Shown: piece after piece, positions 1-5,862 of the stretch | Position numbering within the stretch: the first letter of the stretch is position 1 | Layout: each line of letters begins with the position of its first letter | From: Desulfarculaceae bacterium | Lineage (GTDB): Bacteria > Desulfobacterota > Desulfobacteria > Desulfobacterales > Desulfobacteraceae | NCBI GenBank assembly: GCA_021737205.1 | Contig: JAIPEK010000142.1 | Span: 1-6,274, forward strand | Direction: 5' to 3' | DNA length: 6,274 bases | Translations under genes and position numbers: made by a program | Notes under the pieces: generated by a model | The model's input: only the letters and a program-made list of their open reading frames with translations | Databases searched by the model: none | Told to the model about the DNA's origin: nothing

Positions 1-2
1 AA

Positions 3-1373
3 TCACGTTTTCAGGATGTCGGCTGGACTATAATTCTCAGTATAGCACGAAAGGACGTCATGGCTGCGCTTGACGATTTTAAAAAAACCTTTCCCTTCAT
101 AACCCTGCTTTTCCTGCTTATTATCAGCTACCTCTCTTTGCTCTTCATCCGTAAGGGCCTGGATCCCCTTCATATTTTGCAAAAAGGGACTCAAAGAATT
201 GCCAGAAAGGATTTTACTACTCCGGTGGAGATAGACAGCAAAGACGAGTTTGAAGATCTGGGCCGTTCGTTTAATCAAATGATGGGTAATCTGGACAGCC
301 ATTTCCAGGCCCTTACCGTTCTCAATGAGATAGATAGAGCCATACTCTCCTCACTGGACAGGAAAGAAATTGTCGCCACTACACTGCAGCGGCTGAAGAA
401 TTTTTTTAAATGCGAAGTGGCAGCCTATGTGAAAAAATCAGAGGAGTCAGTGGAGTATTTGACTGTCTACAGACTGGAGGGGCGCAGGGTGGATGATCCG
501 GTTATTGCACATTATCAGGTCTCGCCGGACGAGCAGTTGCAAATATTTACTGACGCAGATCATTCGTGCTTTTCACCTGAAACTGCTCGGGCCGGCTTTT
601 TTCGAGAGATTAGCGGAGCCCGCCCTTTACAGTTTCTCTGCTTCCCTCTTTCGGTCAAGCAAAAGACACAGAGAGCTTTGCTGCTGGGGTACAATGCAGA
701 GCACAGCTTCAGCGAGGACCAGCTTGCCCAGGCCCGGAAAATTGCCAACCAGCTGGCCATCGCCCTGGCAAATTCAATGCTTGTTGACGAACTGGGGACC
801 TTGGCAAAAGGCACTATCGCGGCGCTTGCCCGGACGGTTGATGCCAAATCGAAATGGACCCACGGACATTCCGAGAGGGTTGCGGAGATAAGTGTAAAAA
901 TTGCAAAGGCCATGCAGCTTTCCGACGAGATGGTTGAAAGTATAGGCCGGGCCGGCTTACTGCATGACATAGGTAAAATCGGCATCCCGTTGGCAATTTT
1001 GGACAAGCCTGAGCGTCTTACGGATGAGGAATATGACAATATCAAAAATCACCCGTCAATAGGCGCGCAGATCCTTGAGCCGATTGAAGCCTACAGGGAT
1101 ATCATTCCGATAATCCGACAGCACCATGAAAAATTCGACGGTACCGGTTATCCGGCGGGTCTTGAGAAAGAGCGTATAGATATTCGAGCCAGGATCATGG
1201 CGGTTGCGGATGTCTGGGACGCACTGGTTTCAGACCGCCCTTACCGGGAGGGTTGGGTAAGTAAGCGCGCTAAGGAAGTTATTCTGGATGGCAAAGGGAG
1301 CCATTTCGACCCCAAAGTGGTTGATGTTTTTATGACCCTGTTAGCTGAAAAACAAGGTGTTTTCAGTATTTGA
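3..1373 (+). CDS. Membrane sensor with HAMP, GAF and HD-GYP domains; probable c-di-GMP phosphodiesterase, 5' end outside window
   Basis: Probably hydrolyses cyclic di-GMP at the inner membrane in response to a signal. Numbering residues from the internal ATG at 60, there is a transmembrane helix at about 11-30, HAMP at about 31-82, GAF at about 85-240 and HD-GYP at about 245-430. The HD-GYP core looks complete: HGHSER (268-273), LLHDIGKIGIP (300-310, HD pair H302/D303), HHEKFDGTGYPAGL (355-368) and AVADVWDAL (381-389). The ATG at 60 is not a convincing start. The frame stays open for 19 more codons to the window edge, and the residues there (GWTIILSIARKDV) resemble the end of an extracytoplasmic Cache-type sensor leading into the membrane helix. 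The gene is therefore 5'-truncated by the window, and its ligand domain is not visible. The TGA stop is at 1371. Nothing in the sequence links it to the cobalamin cluster beyond adjacency. Domain assignment is by motif recognition; enzymatic activity is inferred from the family. Confidence 0.93.
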   Translation, partial: SRFQDVGWTIILSIARKDVMAALDDFKKTFPFITLLFLLIISYLSLLFIRKGLDPLHILQKGTQRIARKDFTTPVEIDSKDEFEDLGRSFNQMMGNLDSHFQALTVLNEIDRAILSSLDRKEIVATTLQRLKNFFKCEVAAYVKKSEESVEYLTVYRLEGRRVDDPVIAHYQVSPDEQLQIFTDADHSCFSPETARAGFFREISGARPLQFLCFPLSVKQKTQRALLLGYNAEHSFSEDQLAQARKIANQLAIALANSMLVDELGTLAKGTIAALARTVDAKSKWTHGHSERVAEISVKIAKAMQLSDEMVESIGRAGLLHDIGKIGIPLAILDKPERLTDEEYDNIKNHPSIGAQILEPIEAYRDIIPIIRQHHEKFDGTGYPAGLEKERIDIRARIMAVADVWDALVSDRPYREGWVSKRAKEVILDGKGSHFDPKVVDVFMTLLAEKQGVFSI

Positions 1374-1569
1374 AGTAACCCAAATCGAAGATGTGGTGAA
1401 CCTGGGGCCGCTTTGCGTTATGGCATACAACATGAAAATACAGGAACCCCCTTTTGCCGATGCTGACATGCCGCCAGTGCCCCGGCGGCCAAAGACCCCC
1501 TTTAAACCGGATGATCCAACCATCAAGCGAATAAAACGGAAGGCCCGGTTGCCGGGGGCCGGGGATTAA
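1357..1569 (+). CDS. Doubtful small ORF, unknown product (about 46-70 aa)
   Basis: This is an open frame from a GTG at 1357 that overlaps the end of the HD-GYP gene, with alternative ATG starts at 1420 and 1432. None of these has a clear Shine-Dalgarno sequence. The C-terminal half is rich in proline and basic residues (PPVPRRPKTPFKPDD, then IKRIKRKAR). I do not recognise a family and see no signal peptide or membrane segment. It is the only candidate gene between 1374 and the riboswitch promoter at 1636. The same stretch has a GC hairpin (GCCGCC 1470-1475 with GGCGGC 1484-1489) without a following T-run, so it is not a good terminator. The ORF may be chance coding in spacer DNA. Confidence 0.2.
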   Translation: MFSVFEVTQIEDVVNLGPLCVMAYNMKIQEPPFADADMPPVPRRPKTPFKPDDPTIKRIKRKARLPGAGD

Positions 1570-1635
1570 CCGGGACCTGTCAATGCGATGGCGTACTGAA
1601 TAATTTGGCGGTGGATGCCGGGGTCAAATGACTTG

Positions 1636-1664
1636 TTGACAATCCGGGCGGGTGGTTTTATGAT
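1636..1664 (+). promoter_or_regulatory. Near-consensus sigma-70 promoter for the cobalamin-regulated cluster
   Basis: TTGACA (1636-1641, perfect -35) and TATGAT (1659-1664, one mismatch from the TATAAT -10) are separated by exactly 17 bases. Transcription would be expected to start near 1671. That is where the outer helix of the cobalamin aptamer begins, so the leader has almost no RNA ahead of the aptamer. The match to consensus suggests strong basal transcription, leaving control to the riboswitch. Confidence 0.85.
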
Positions 1665-1672
1665 GATTTTTG

Positions 1673-1830
1673 TCAAGGTGCAAAGCGCTTAATAGGGAAT
1701 CCCGTTGAAATCGGGAGCGGTCCCGCCGCTGTAACCGGGAACGAAATCCGAGAATGCCACTGCCCGTCACAAGTCGGGTCGGGAAGGTTCGGAAAGTAGG
1801 AGGATCCGGGAGCCAGAAGACCTGCCTTGA
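1673..1830 (+). promoter_or_regulatory. Cobalamin riboswitch aptamer (B12 element)
   Basis: This cis-acting RNA binds a cobalamin, probably adenosylcobalamin, and controls the downstream genes. Family landmarks appear in order: AAGGTGC near the 5' end, TTAATAGGGAAT (1689-1700), the small hairpin CCCG...CGGG (1701-1704 with 1712-1715), the conserved core TCCCGCCGCTGTAA (1721-1734), AATGCCACTG (1753-1762) with its partner GGGAAGG further on, and the B12 box GCCAGAAGACCTGCC (1812-1826). The closing helix P1 is TCAAGGT (1673-1679) with GCCTTGA (1824-1830). It is six Watson-Crick pairs plus one U-G, equivalent to the GCCGGU/GCCGGC closing helix of the E. coli btuB leader. It lies just after a strong promoter and before an intrinsic terminator, so control at the level of transcription is likely. 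Ligand preference between adenosyl- and other cobalamins cannot be told from what I can see. Confidence 0.95.
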
Positions 1831-1835
1831 TGTAG

Positions 1836-1874
1836 TTGCCGGTGTAGATTTTGCGGAGCGACAAAATCCGGCAA
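1836..1874 (+). other. Hairpin between aptamer and terminator (possible part of the riboswitch expression platform)
   Basis: TTGCCG (1836-1841) pairs with CGGCAA (1869-1874), and GATTTTG (1847-1853) pairs with CAAAATC (1862-1868). A 5-nt bulge lies on the left side and the apical loop is 8 nt (1854-1861). The position directly after the B12 box fits the downstream hairpin that, in many cobalamin riboswitches, makes a kissing contact with an aptamer loop. The loop's CGGA (1854-1857) could pair with TCCG at 1747-1750, but four pairs are weak evidence. The pairing is visible in the sequence; the role is inferred. Confidence 0.6.
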
Positions 1875-1902
1875 AGGACACTTTGGGGTATAGAAACTGG
1901 GT

Positions 1903-1938
1903 AACGCCCTTCAAGGTAACACTTGAAGGGCGTTTTTT
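1903..1938 (+). terminator. Intrinsic terminator of the riboswitch leader
   Basis: AACGCCCTTCAAG (1903-1915) and CTTGAAGGGCGTT (1922-1934) form a perfect 13-bp stem with a 6-nt loop. A run of six T residues (1933-1938) overlaps the stem base. It lies after the aptamer and about 20 bases before the cbiK start, the position expected of an attenuator. Formation in the presence of cobalamin would stop transcription before the coding region. The left arm and loop carry TCAAGGTA (1911-1918), a near copy of the aptamer's P1 5' strand. Confidence 0.92.
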
Positions 1939-1958
1939 GTTTATAAAAGGAGTAAGGC

Positions 1959-2849
1959 ATGAAAAGAGGTATTGCAGCTTTTGCAGCGGTCCTGCTGGTG
2001 GTTTTCACCTGCGCATCCGCCAGTGCGGGGAATCACGGGAATGAGGACAGGGACGTCAAAAAAGGAATCCTTCTGGTGGCTTTCGGCACAAGCGTTCCTG
2101 AAGCACGGAAAGCCTTTGATCACATCGACAGGAAAGTCAAAACGGCATTTCCGGCCACGGATGTCAAATGGGCCTACACCTCCAGCATCATCCGCCACAA
2201 GCTGGCGGAACAGGGAAAAATGATTCCCTCCCCGGAAGAGGCACTGGCACGGATGATGGATCAGGGATACACCCATGTGGCGGTGCAGTCCCTTCATACC
2301 ATCGCCGGGCAGGAGTTTCACGAGCTGTCAAAGAATGTAAAGGCGTTCGAGAACATGGCCGGTTCCATCCGGGAAATTGATATGGGATACCCGCTTTTGA
2401 GCACCCAGGCCGATATCGAAGCGGTGAGCCGGGCCGTCATCGCCAATATTCCGAAAGAGCGAAGCAAGGATGAGGCGGTCGTTCTCATGGGTCACGGCAC
2501 CCATCATCCGGCCAATGCGTTTTATGCCGCCCTGATGTTCAACCTTCAGTTGAAAGATCCCAACATTTTCGTGGGTACGGTGGAAGGCTGGCCCGAGGTC
2601 GGTGAAATCCAGGAGATGCTCGAGGGCAAAGGGATTGAAAAGGCGTACCTGATGCCGTTCATGTCCGTGGCAGGCGACCATGCGAAAAACGACATGGCCG
2701 GAGGCGGAGACGATTCCTGGAAGTCGGTTCTCACGGCGGAAGGGATTACGTGCGTGCCGATCCTCAAGGGAACGGGTGAATATGACAATATGGTATCGAT
2801 CTGGGTGGACCACCTGAAGACGTCAATGGCCCATCTGGAAGAAAAGTGA
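1959..2849 (+). CDS. cbiK: Sirohydrochlorin cobaltochelatase CbiK, exported (periplasmic) type
   Basis: Inserts Co2+ into sirohydrochlorin early in the anaerobic cobalamin pathway. The chelatase domain covers about residues 34-290 of 296, full length for CbiK. MGHGTHHP (177-184) and MPFMSVAGDHAKND (232-245) supply the metal-binding histidines H179 and H241. Their 62-residue spacing matches my recollection of the Salmonella pair (145/207) and the Desulfovibrio vulgaris periplasmic pair (154/216). E209 in TVEGWP is the likely active-site glutamate. Residues 1-23 form a good signal peptide (MKRG, hydrophobic core, ASA before GNHG) with no lipobox cysteine, pointing to periplasmic release. With the same offset, H121 (QEFHEL) aligns with the haem-ligand His96 recalled for the D. 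vulgaris enzyme, so this one may also bind haem as a tetramer. The ATG at 1959 has AAGGAG (1947-1952) six bases upstream. It is the first gene behind the riboswitch. A haem or iron role, raised for the D. vulgaris enzyme, remains possible. Confidence 0.93.
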   Translation: MKRGIAAFAAVLLVVFTCASASAGNHGNEDRDVKKGILLVAFGTSVPEARKAFDHIDRKVKTAFPATDVKWAYTSSIIRHKLAEQGKMIPSPEEALARMMDQGYTHVAVQSLHTIAGQEFHELSKNVKAFENMAGSIREIDMGYPLLSTQADIEAVSRAVIANIPKERSKDEAVVLMGHGTHHPANAFYAALMFNLQLKDPNIFVGTVEGWPEVGEIQEMLEGKGIEKAYLMPFMSVAGDHAKNDMAGGGDDSWKSVLTAEGITCVPILKGTGEYDNMVSIWVDHLKTSMAHLEEK

Positions 2850-2860
2850 AATGAAAGATA

Positions 2861-2921
2861 ACCATGAAGGGCATGAAGTTCATGAAGGGTTTTTCTGCAA
2901 TTCCTTCATGTCCTTCATGGT
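2861..2921. repeat. Inverted CATGAAGG repeat, 18-bp stem, in the cbiK-permease gap
   Basis: ACCATGAAGGGCATGAAG (2861-2878) is complementary to CTTCATGTCCTTCATGGT (2904-2921) at all 18 positions except one G-T pair. The loop is 25 nt. Each arm is built from a short CATGAAGG unit. A third unit at 2881-2888 can pair instead with 2903-2910, giving a slipped, shorter hairpin. There is no T-run after it, so it is not a standard terminator. In the transcript it could affect 3' processing, mRNA stability or the relative output of cbiK against the importer genes. Similar ATGAAGG-type units occur between genes in many bacteria and often give spurious HEGHEG-containing ORFs, as happens here on the minus strand. 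Confidence 0.8.
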
Positions 2922-2984
2922 AAAAATTGCGGTTCTTTCCTGTGCAAAGAGCCGTGAGACTAACCCAAAACAGGGCTGCTGTAA

Positions 2985-4046
2985 ATGAATCGTTCTTCCC
3001 GGAATCCTTCATACCGCTCCTTTGCCTTGATGGTCGCCGTACCTGCGGTTCTGCTTTTTCTGGTCATCGGGGTGTCCGCCGGGATGGGTTATCTTGAGAT
3101 CCCGTTTTTTGACGTGCTTCGGATTATCCTGGCCGAGATTTCCGGCGCAGATGAGATGATCAGCCACCTGGATCCATCCTGGCCGGTGGTGGTGGCAGAG
3201 GTTCGGCTGCCGCGGATTCTGGCTGCCGCCGTGGTGGGCGGCGGGCTTGCCGTGGCGGGAACGGTGTTCCAGGGAATTCTGCAGAATCCGCTTGCAGACC
3301 CGTATACACTCGGGGTGTCCGCCGGTGCCGCGTTCGGGGCGGCTGTCGCCCTGATATTCAACATAGGCGCTTTCGGGGTCTACGGCGTACCTGTGTTTGC
3401 ATTCGTGTTCGCCGTGGCCACCCTGTTCGTGGTGATCTTTCTGGCGTCCACCGGCAGGAGCCCGGACCGGTTTTCCTCCAACAACCTGATCCTTTCCGGC
3501 ATTATCGTGGCAGCTATCCTTTCGGCGGGCCTGAGTTTTATCAAGTATGTGGCGGATGAGCAGGTGTCGGTGATCATTTTCTGGCTCATGGGCTCCTTTG
3601 CCGCCATGACCTGGACAAAGGTCATGCTGACGGCGGTTTTTGTGGGGGCGGGATTTAGCGTCTGCCTGTTTTATTCAAGGGATCTCAACTTAATGGCGCT
3701 GGGAGGAAAGACCGCAGCCACTTCAGGGGTGGACACGAAAAAGGTGACTCTTGTGCTGCTGGTGACCGCCTCCATGATTGCGGCCGCCTGTGTGTCGATT
3801 TCCGGGATCATCGGTTTTGTGGGGCTTCTGGTGCCGCACATGATGCGGGCGTTCACCGGCCCGGACAACCGCCGTCTCTTACCGGTCTCTCTTTTTTCGG
3901 GCGCGGTTCTCCTGGCAGGTGCGGACACGCTTACCCGGGCGGTTTTGCCCGGCGAGATCCCCATCGGCGTCCTTACCGCCCTGATCGGCGGCCCGTTTTT
4001 CTGCTGGATTTTCAGGAAACGCCAGATGGCTGGAGCGGGGATGTAG
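2985..4046 (+). CDS. ABC importer permease, FecCD/BtuC family
   Basis: Inner-membrane channel subunit of a type II ABC importer of the kind that carries cobalamin, haem or iron-siderophore complexes. It is 353 residues long, normal for the family, and hydrophobic throughout, consistent with about ten membrane helices. Family signatures are RLPRILAA (74-81), the Q-G-NPLADPYTLGVSAGAAFG stretch (96-118), a cytoplasmic region DLNLMALG (233-240) before the ATPase-coupling segment, SGIIGFVGLLVPHMMR (273-288), and EIPIGVLTALIGGPFF (324-339). The likely start, ATG at 2985, lacks a clear Shine-Dalgarno sequence, and a second ATG at 3030 (residue 16) is no better. Translation may therefore be weak or the start may differ. 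The gene stops one base before the ATPase start. Substrate cannot be read from the permease. The B12 riboswitch and flanking cbiK and cbiA favour a corrinoid, a cobalt complex or a metallo-tetrapyrrole over a siderophore. Confidence 0.92.
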   Translation: MNRSSRNPSYRSFALMVAVPAVLLFLVIGVSAGMGYLEIPFFDVLRIILAEISGADEMISHLDPSWPVVVAEVRLPRILAAAVVGGGLAVAGTVFQGILQNPLADPYTLGVSAGAAFGAAVALIFNIGAFGVYGVPVFAFVFAVATLFVVIFLASTGRSPDRFSSNNLILSGIIVAAILSAGLSFIKYVADEQVSVIIFWLMGSFAAMTWTKVMLTAVFVGAGFSVCLFYSRDLNLMALGGKTAATSGVDTKKVTLVLLVTASMIAAACVSISGIIGFVGLLVPHMMRAFTGPDNRRLLPVSLFSGAVLLAGADTLTRAVLPGEIPIGVLTALIGGPFFCWIFRKRQMAGAGM

Positions 4047-4047
4047 C

Positions 4048-4830
4048 ATGAGTTTTTCGCTTGAAAATCTTTGCTTTGCATATGACGGACACCGGGTGAT
4101 CGATGATGTCACCCTGGCTTTTGATCCGGGAAAAAGCATTGGCATCATCGGTCCCAACGGCAGCGGCAAAAGCACGCTTCTGGACCTGATGGCGGGCCAC
4201 CTTGCGCCAGGTTCGGGAACGGTTCTTATCGGGAAAAATCCTTTGTCGATGTACACCGGAAAAGCCCTGGCCCTGAAGATCGCCATGGTGCCCCAGATGT
4301 TTACGGTAAACTTTGCCTACACGGCACGGGAAGTTGTGATGATGGGCCGCTATCCCCATATCCCGAGGTTTTCCGCCCCTGCGGATCAAGACCTTGAAAA
4401 GGTGGAAGAGGTAATGGAAAAAACAGGTATCTGCGGCTTTGAAAATCGGCTTGTCACCGAGGTGAGCGGCGGAGAGCGCCAGCGGATTTTTTTTGCAAGG
4501 GCGCTGGCCCAGAACGCGGAAAACCTTCTTCTTGACGAGGCCACGTCCAGCCTGGATATCAATCATGCCGTTTCCATGATGAACATTGTGGCCAAAGAGG
4601 TCCGGGAGCTGGGAAAAACCGTGGTTTCAGTGTTCCAGGACATCAATCTGGCCGCCATGTACTGTGATGAACTCGTGTTTTTAAAACAGGGCCGGGCTTT
4701 GGCCAAGGGCCCTGTGGACGAGGTGCTGACGGAAGCGACCGTACGGGAGGTGTTCGGCGTCTCCTGTGATGTGGCGTACCATCCCGGTGCAGGTGCTCCC
4801 CAGGTGGTGTACCGAAAGGAGACCGTATGA
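4048..4830 (+). CDS. ABC importer ATPase, BtuD/FecE family, with Gln at the H-loop position
   Basis: Cytoplasmic ATPase driving the adjacent permease. It has 260 residues with motifs in order: Walker A GPNGSGKST (35-43), Q-loop VPQ (Q83), signature VSGGERQR (139-146), Walker B LLLDEA (160-165, catalytic E164) and D-loop SSLD (167-170). The region after this is TVVSVFQDINLAAMYCDE (191-208). Family members normally read HDLNLA there, with the switch histidine contacting ATP gamma-phosphate. Here the codon is CAG, so Q197 replaces it. All other motifs are intact, so the protein is probably functional, perhaps with altered hydrolysis. The ATG at 4048 lies one base after the permease stop, with GGAG (4032-4035) about 12 bases upstream, and the last four bases (ATGA) overlap the next gene. 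The close coupling implies co-translation with the permease and binding protein. Confidence 0.93.
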   Translation: MSFSLENLCFAYDGHRVIDDVTLAFDPGKSIGIIGPNGSGKSTLLDLMAGHLAPGSGTVLIGKNPLSMYTGKALALKIAMVPQMFTVNFAYTAREVVMMGRYPHIPRFSAPADQDLEKVEEVMEKTGICGFENRLVTEVSGGERQRIFFARALAQNAENLLLDEATSSLDINHAVSMMNIVAKEVRELGKTVVSVFQDINLAAMYCDELVFLKQGRALAKGPVDEVLTEATVREVFGVSCDVAYHPGAGAPQVVYRKETV

Positions 4831-5861
4831 AGCGGGACCCGGGCGTTTATAAAAGGAAGAATCCGCCCTGTATTGTATTTTTCCTGCTGTGTTTGTGTAC
4901 CATTGTTTTTGGATATGCAGCCGGGTGCGGTGCGGAACCGAAAAACAAGGGCCACTTTACGGACAGCCCAGTCACCGTGACGGATGAAGCGGGAAAGAGC
5001 GTGACTGTCAAGGCGCCGTTCAAGCGGATCATCTCCCTTTACGGGGCACACACGGAAAATCTTTTTTCCCTGGGGCTCGACCAGGAGATCATCGGGGTGT
5101 CCAAAAACGACCGGTACCCGGAGCAGGTGAAATCAAAGCAGCGGTTCTCCTATCATGACGGCCCGGAAAAATTTCTGGCGGCAAAGCCGGACCTGATACT
5201 GATCCGGCCCATGATCGCCAGGGGATACGGGCCCCTTGTCCGGCAGCTCGAGCGAAACGGGATCACCGTGCTCTCTTTCCAGCCGAACACGATTGACAGG
5301 ATGCTGTCGTACTGGAAAAAGCTGGGGCGGCTCACCGGAAAAAGCGAGCAGGCCCGCAGAATGGTGCGGACGTTTCAAAACAGCGTGGACCGGTTTCGAG
5401 ATCTGACAAAAGGCATCAAAGAGAAAAAGCGGGTCTATTTCGAGGCGATCCATTCGAGGATGAAGACGTTCGTTCCGGGCAGCATGCCGATATTCGTGCT
5501 CAAGACGGCAGGGGGCGTGAACATTGCCCGGGATGCGGAACAGGTGCGGGACACCAATATCGCATTTTACGGAAAAGAGCGGTTGCTGTCCAGGGCCGGG
5601 CAAATTGATGTATATCTGGCCCAGACAGGGGTCATGAACCGGGTGACGGTAAAAGAGATTCTCAACGAACCCGGATACCGGATCATCAAGGCGGTACGGG
5701 AAAAAGAGGTCTATCTGGTGAAAGAGATCCTTGTGGCCCGGCCGACCATGAGGTTGTTACATGGGATTTACGAGGTGGGCAGGATTCTGTATCCGGACCG
5801 GTTTGATGAAAAAGCGGAAATGATTGCCGGAACCGCCATCAGGACGGGGAGAGGACGGTGA
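4827..5861 (+). CDS. ABC importer substrate-binding protein, BtuF/FecB-like, probable lipoprotein
   Basis: Extracytoplasmic receptor of the importer. It starts with a basic stretch and a hydrophobic segment (about 15-33) ending in AAGC, so C34 is a probable lipidation site. The -3 residue is Ala rather than the usual Leu, making the lipobox imperfect. The mature part has the two-lobed helical-backbone fold signature: VTVTDEAGKSVTV (49-61), KRIISLYGAHTENLFSLGL (66-84, with E77 at the position of the lobe glutamate that docks on the permease in this family), IIGVS (88-92), KPDLILI (120-126), the long linking helix (about 155-197), AGGVNIA (228-234) and RPTMRLLHGIYEVGRILYP (305-323). The ATG at 4827 overlaps the ATPase stop (ATGA) and has AAGGAG (4816-4821) five bases upstream. 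At 344 residues it is of usual size. It is divergent enough that I cannot name the ligand. The genetic setting suggests a corrinoid, cobalt-tetrapyrrole or haem-like molecule. Confidence 0.9.
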   Translation: MKRDPGVYKRKNPPCIVFFLLCLCTIVFGYAAGCGAEPKNKGHFTDSPVTVTDEAGKSVTVKAPFKRIISLYGAHTENLFSLGLDQEIIGVSKNDRYPEQVKSKQRFSYHDGPEKFLAAKPDLILIRPMIARGYGPLVRQLERNGITVLSFQPNTIDRMLSYWKKLGRLTGKSEQARRMVRTFQNSVDRFRDLTKGIKEKKRVYFEAIHSRMKTFVPGSMPIFVLKTAGGVNIARDAEQVRDTNIAFYGKERLLSRAGQIDVYLAQTGVMNRVTVKEILNEPGYRIIKAVREKEVYLVKEILVARPTMRLLHGIYEVGRILYPDRFDEKAEMIAGTAIRTGRGR

Positions 5862-5862
5862 T

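Noticed and set aside
560..1045. Minus-strand 161-aa open frame inside the HD-GYP gene
   Set aside because: It lies opposite a frame with complete GAF and HD-GYP motifs, has no recognisable domain and no start context; it is a shadow of the real gene.
1541..1560. GC-rich palindrome (CCCGG ttg CCGGG region) as terminator of the HD-GYP gene
   Set aside because: The stem is short or bulged and no T-run follows, so it does not meet the form of an intrinsic terminator.
1754..2044. Plus-strand 96-aa open frame across the riboswitch and into cbiK
   Set aside because: It runs through the conserved B12 box and the terminator hairpin and overlaps cbiK in another frame, so it is chance coding in a structured leader.
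2861..2921. CRISPR-like array in the cbiK-permease gap
   Set aside because: The units are about 8-10 bases, adjacent and inverted, with no regular spacers or long direct repeats.
2764..3012. Minus-strand 82-aa open frame with a HEGHEG stretch
   Set aside because: The HEGHEG residues come from the CATGAAGG repeat read in reverse; this is a common source of spurious proteins.
4012..4566. Minus-strand 184-aa open frame opposite the ATPase
   Set aside because: The plus strand carries all ABC ATPase motifs and well-placed start signals; the minus frame shows no family features.
2985..5861. Plain iron-siderophore importer (fecBCDE-type) assignment
   Set aside because: The family is shared with siderophore systems, but the B12 riboswitch upstream and flanking cbiK and cbiA make an iron-siderophore role the less likely reading; the ligand is left open.
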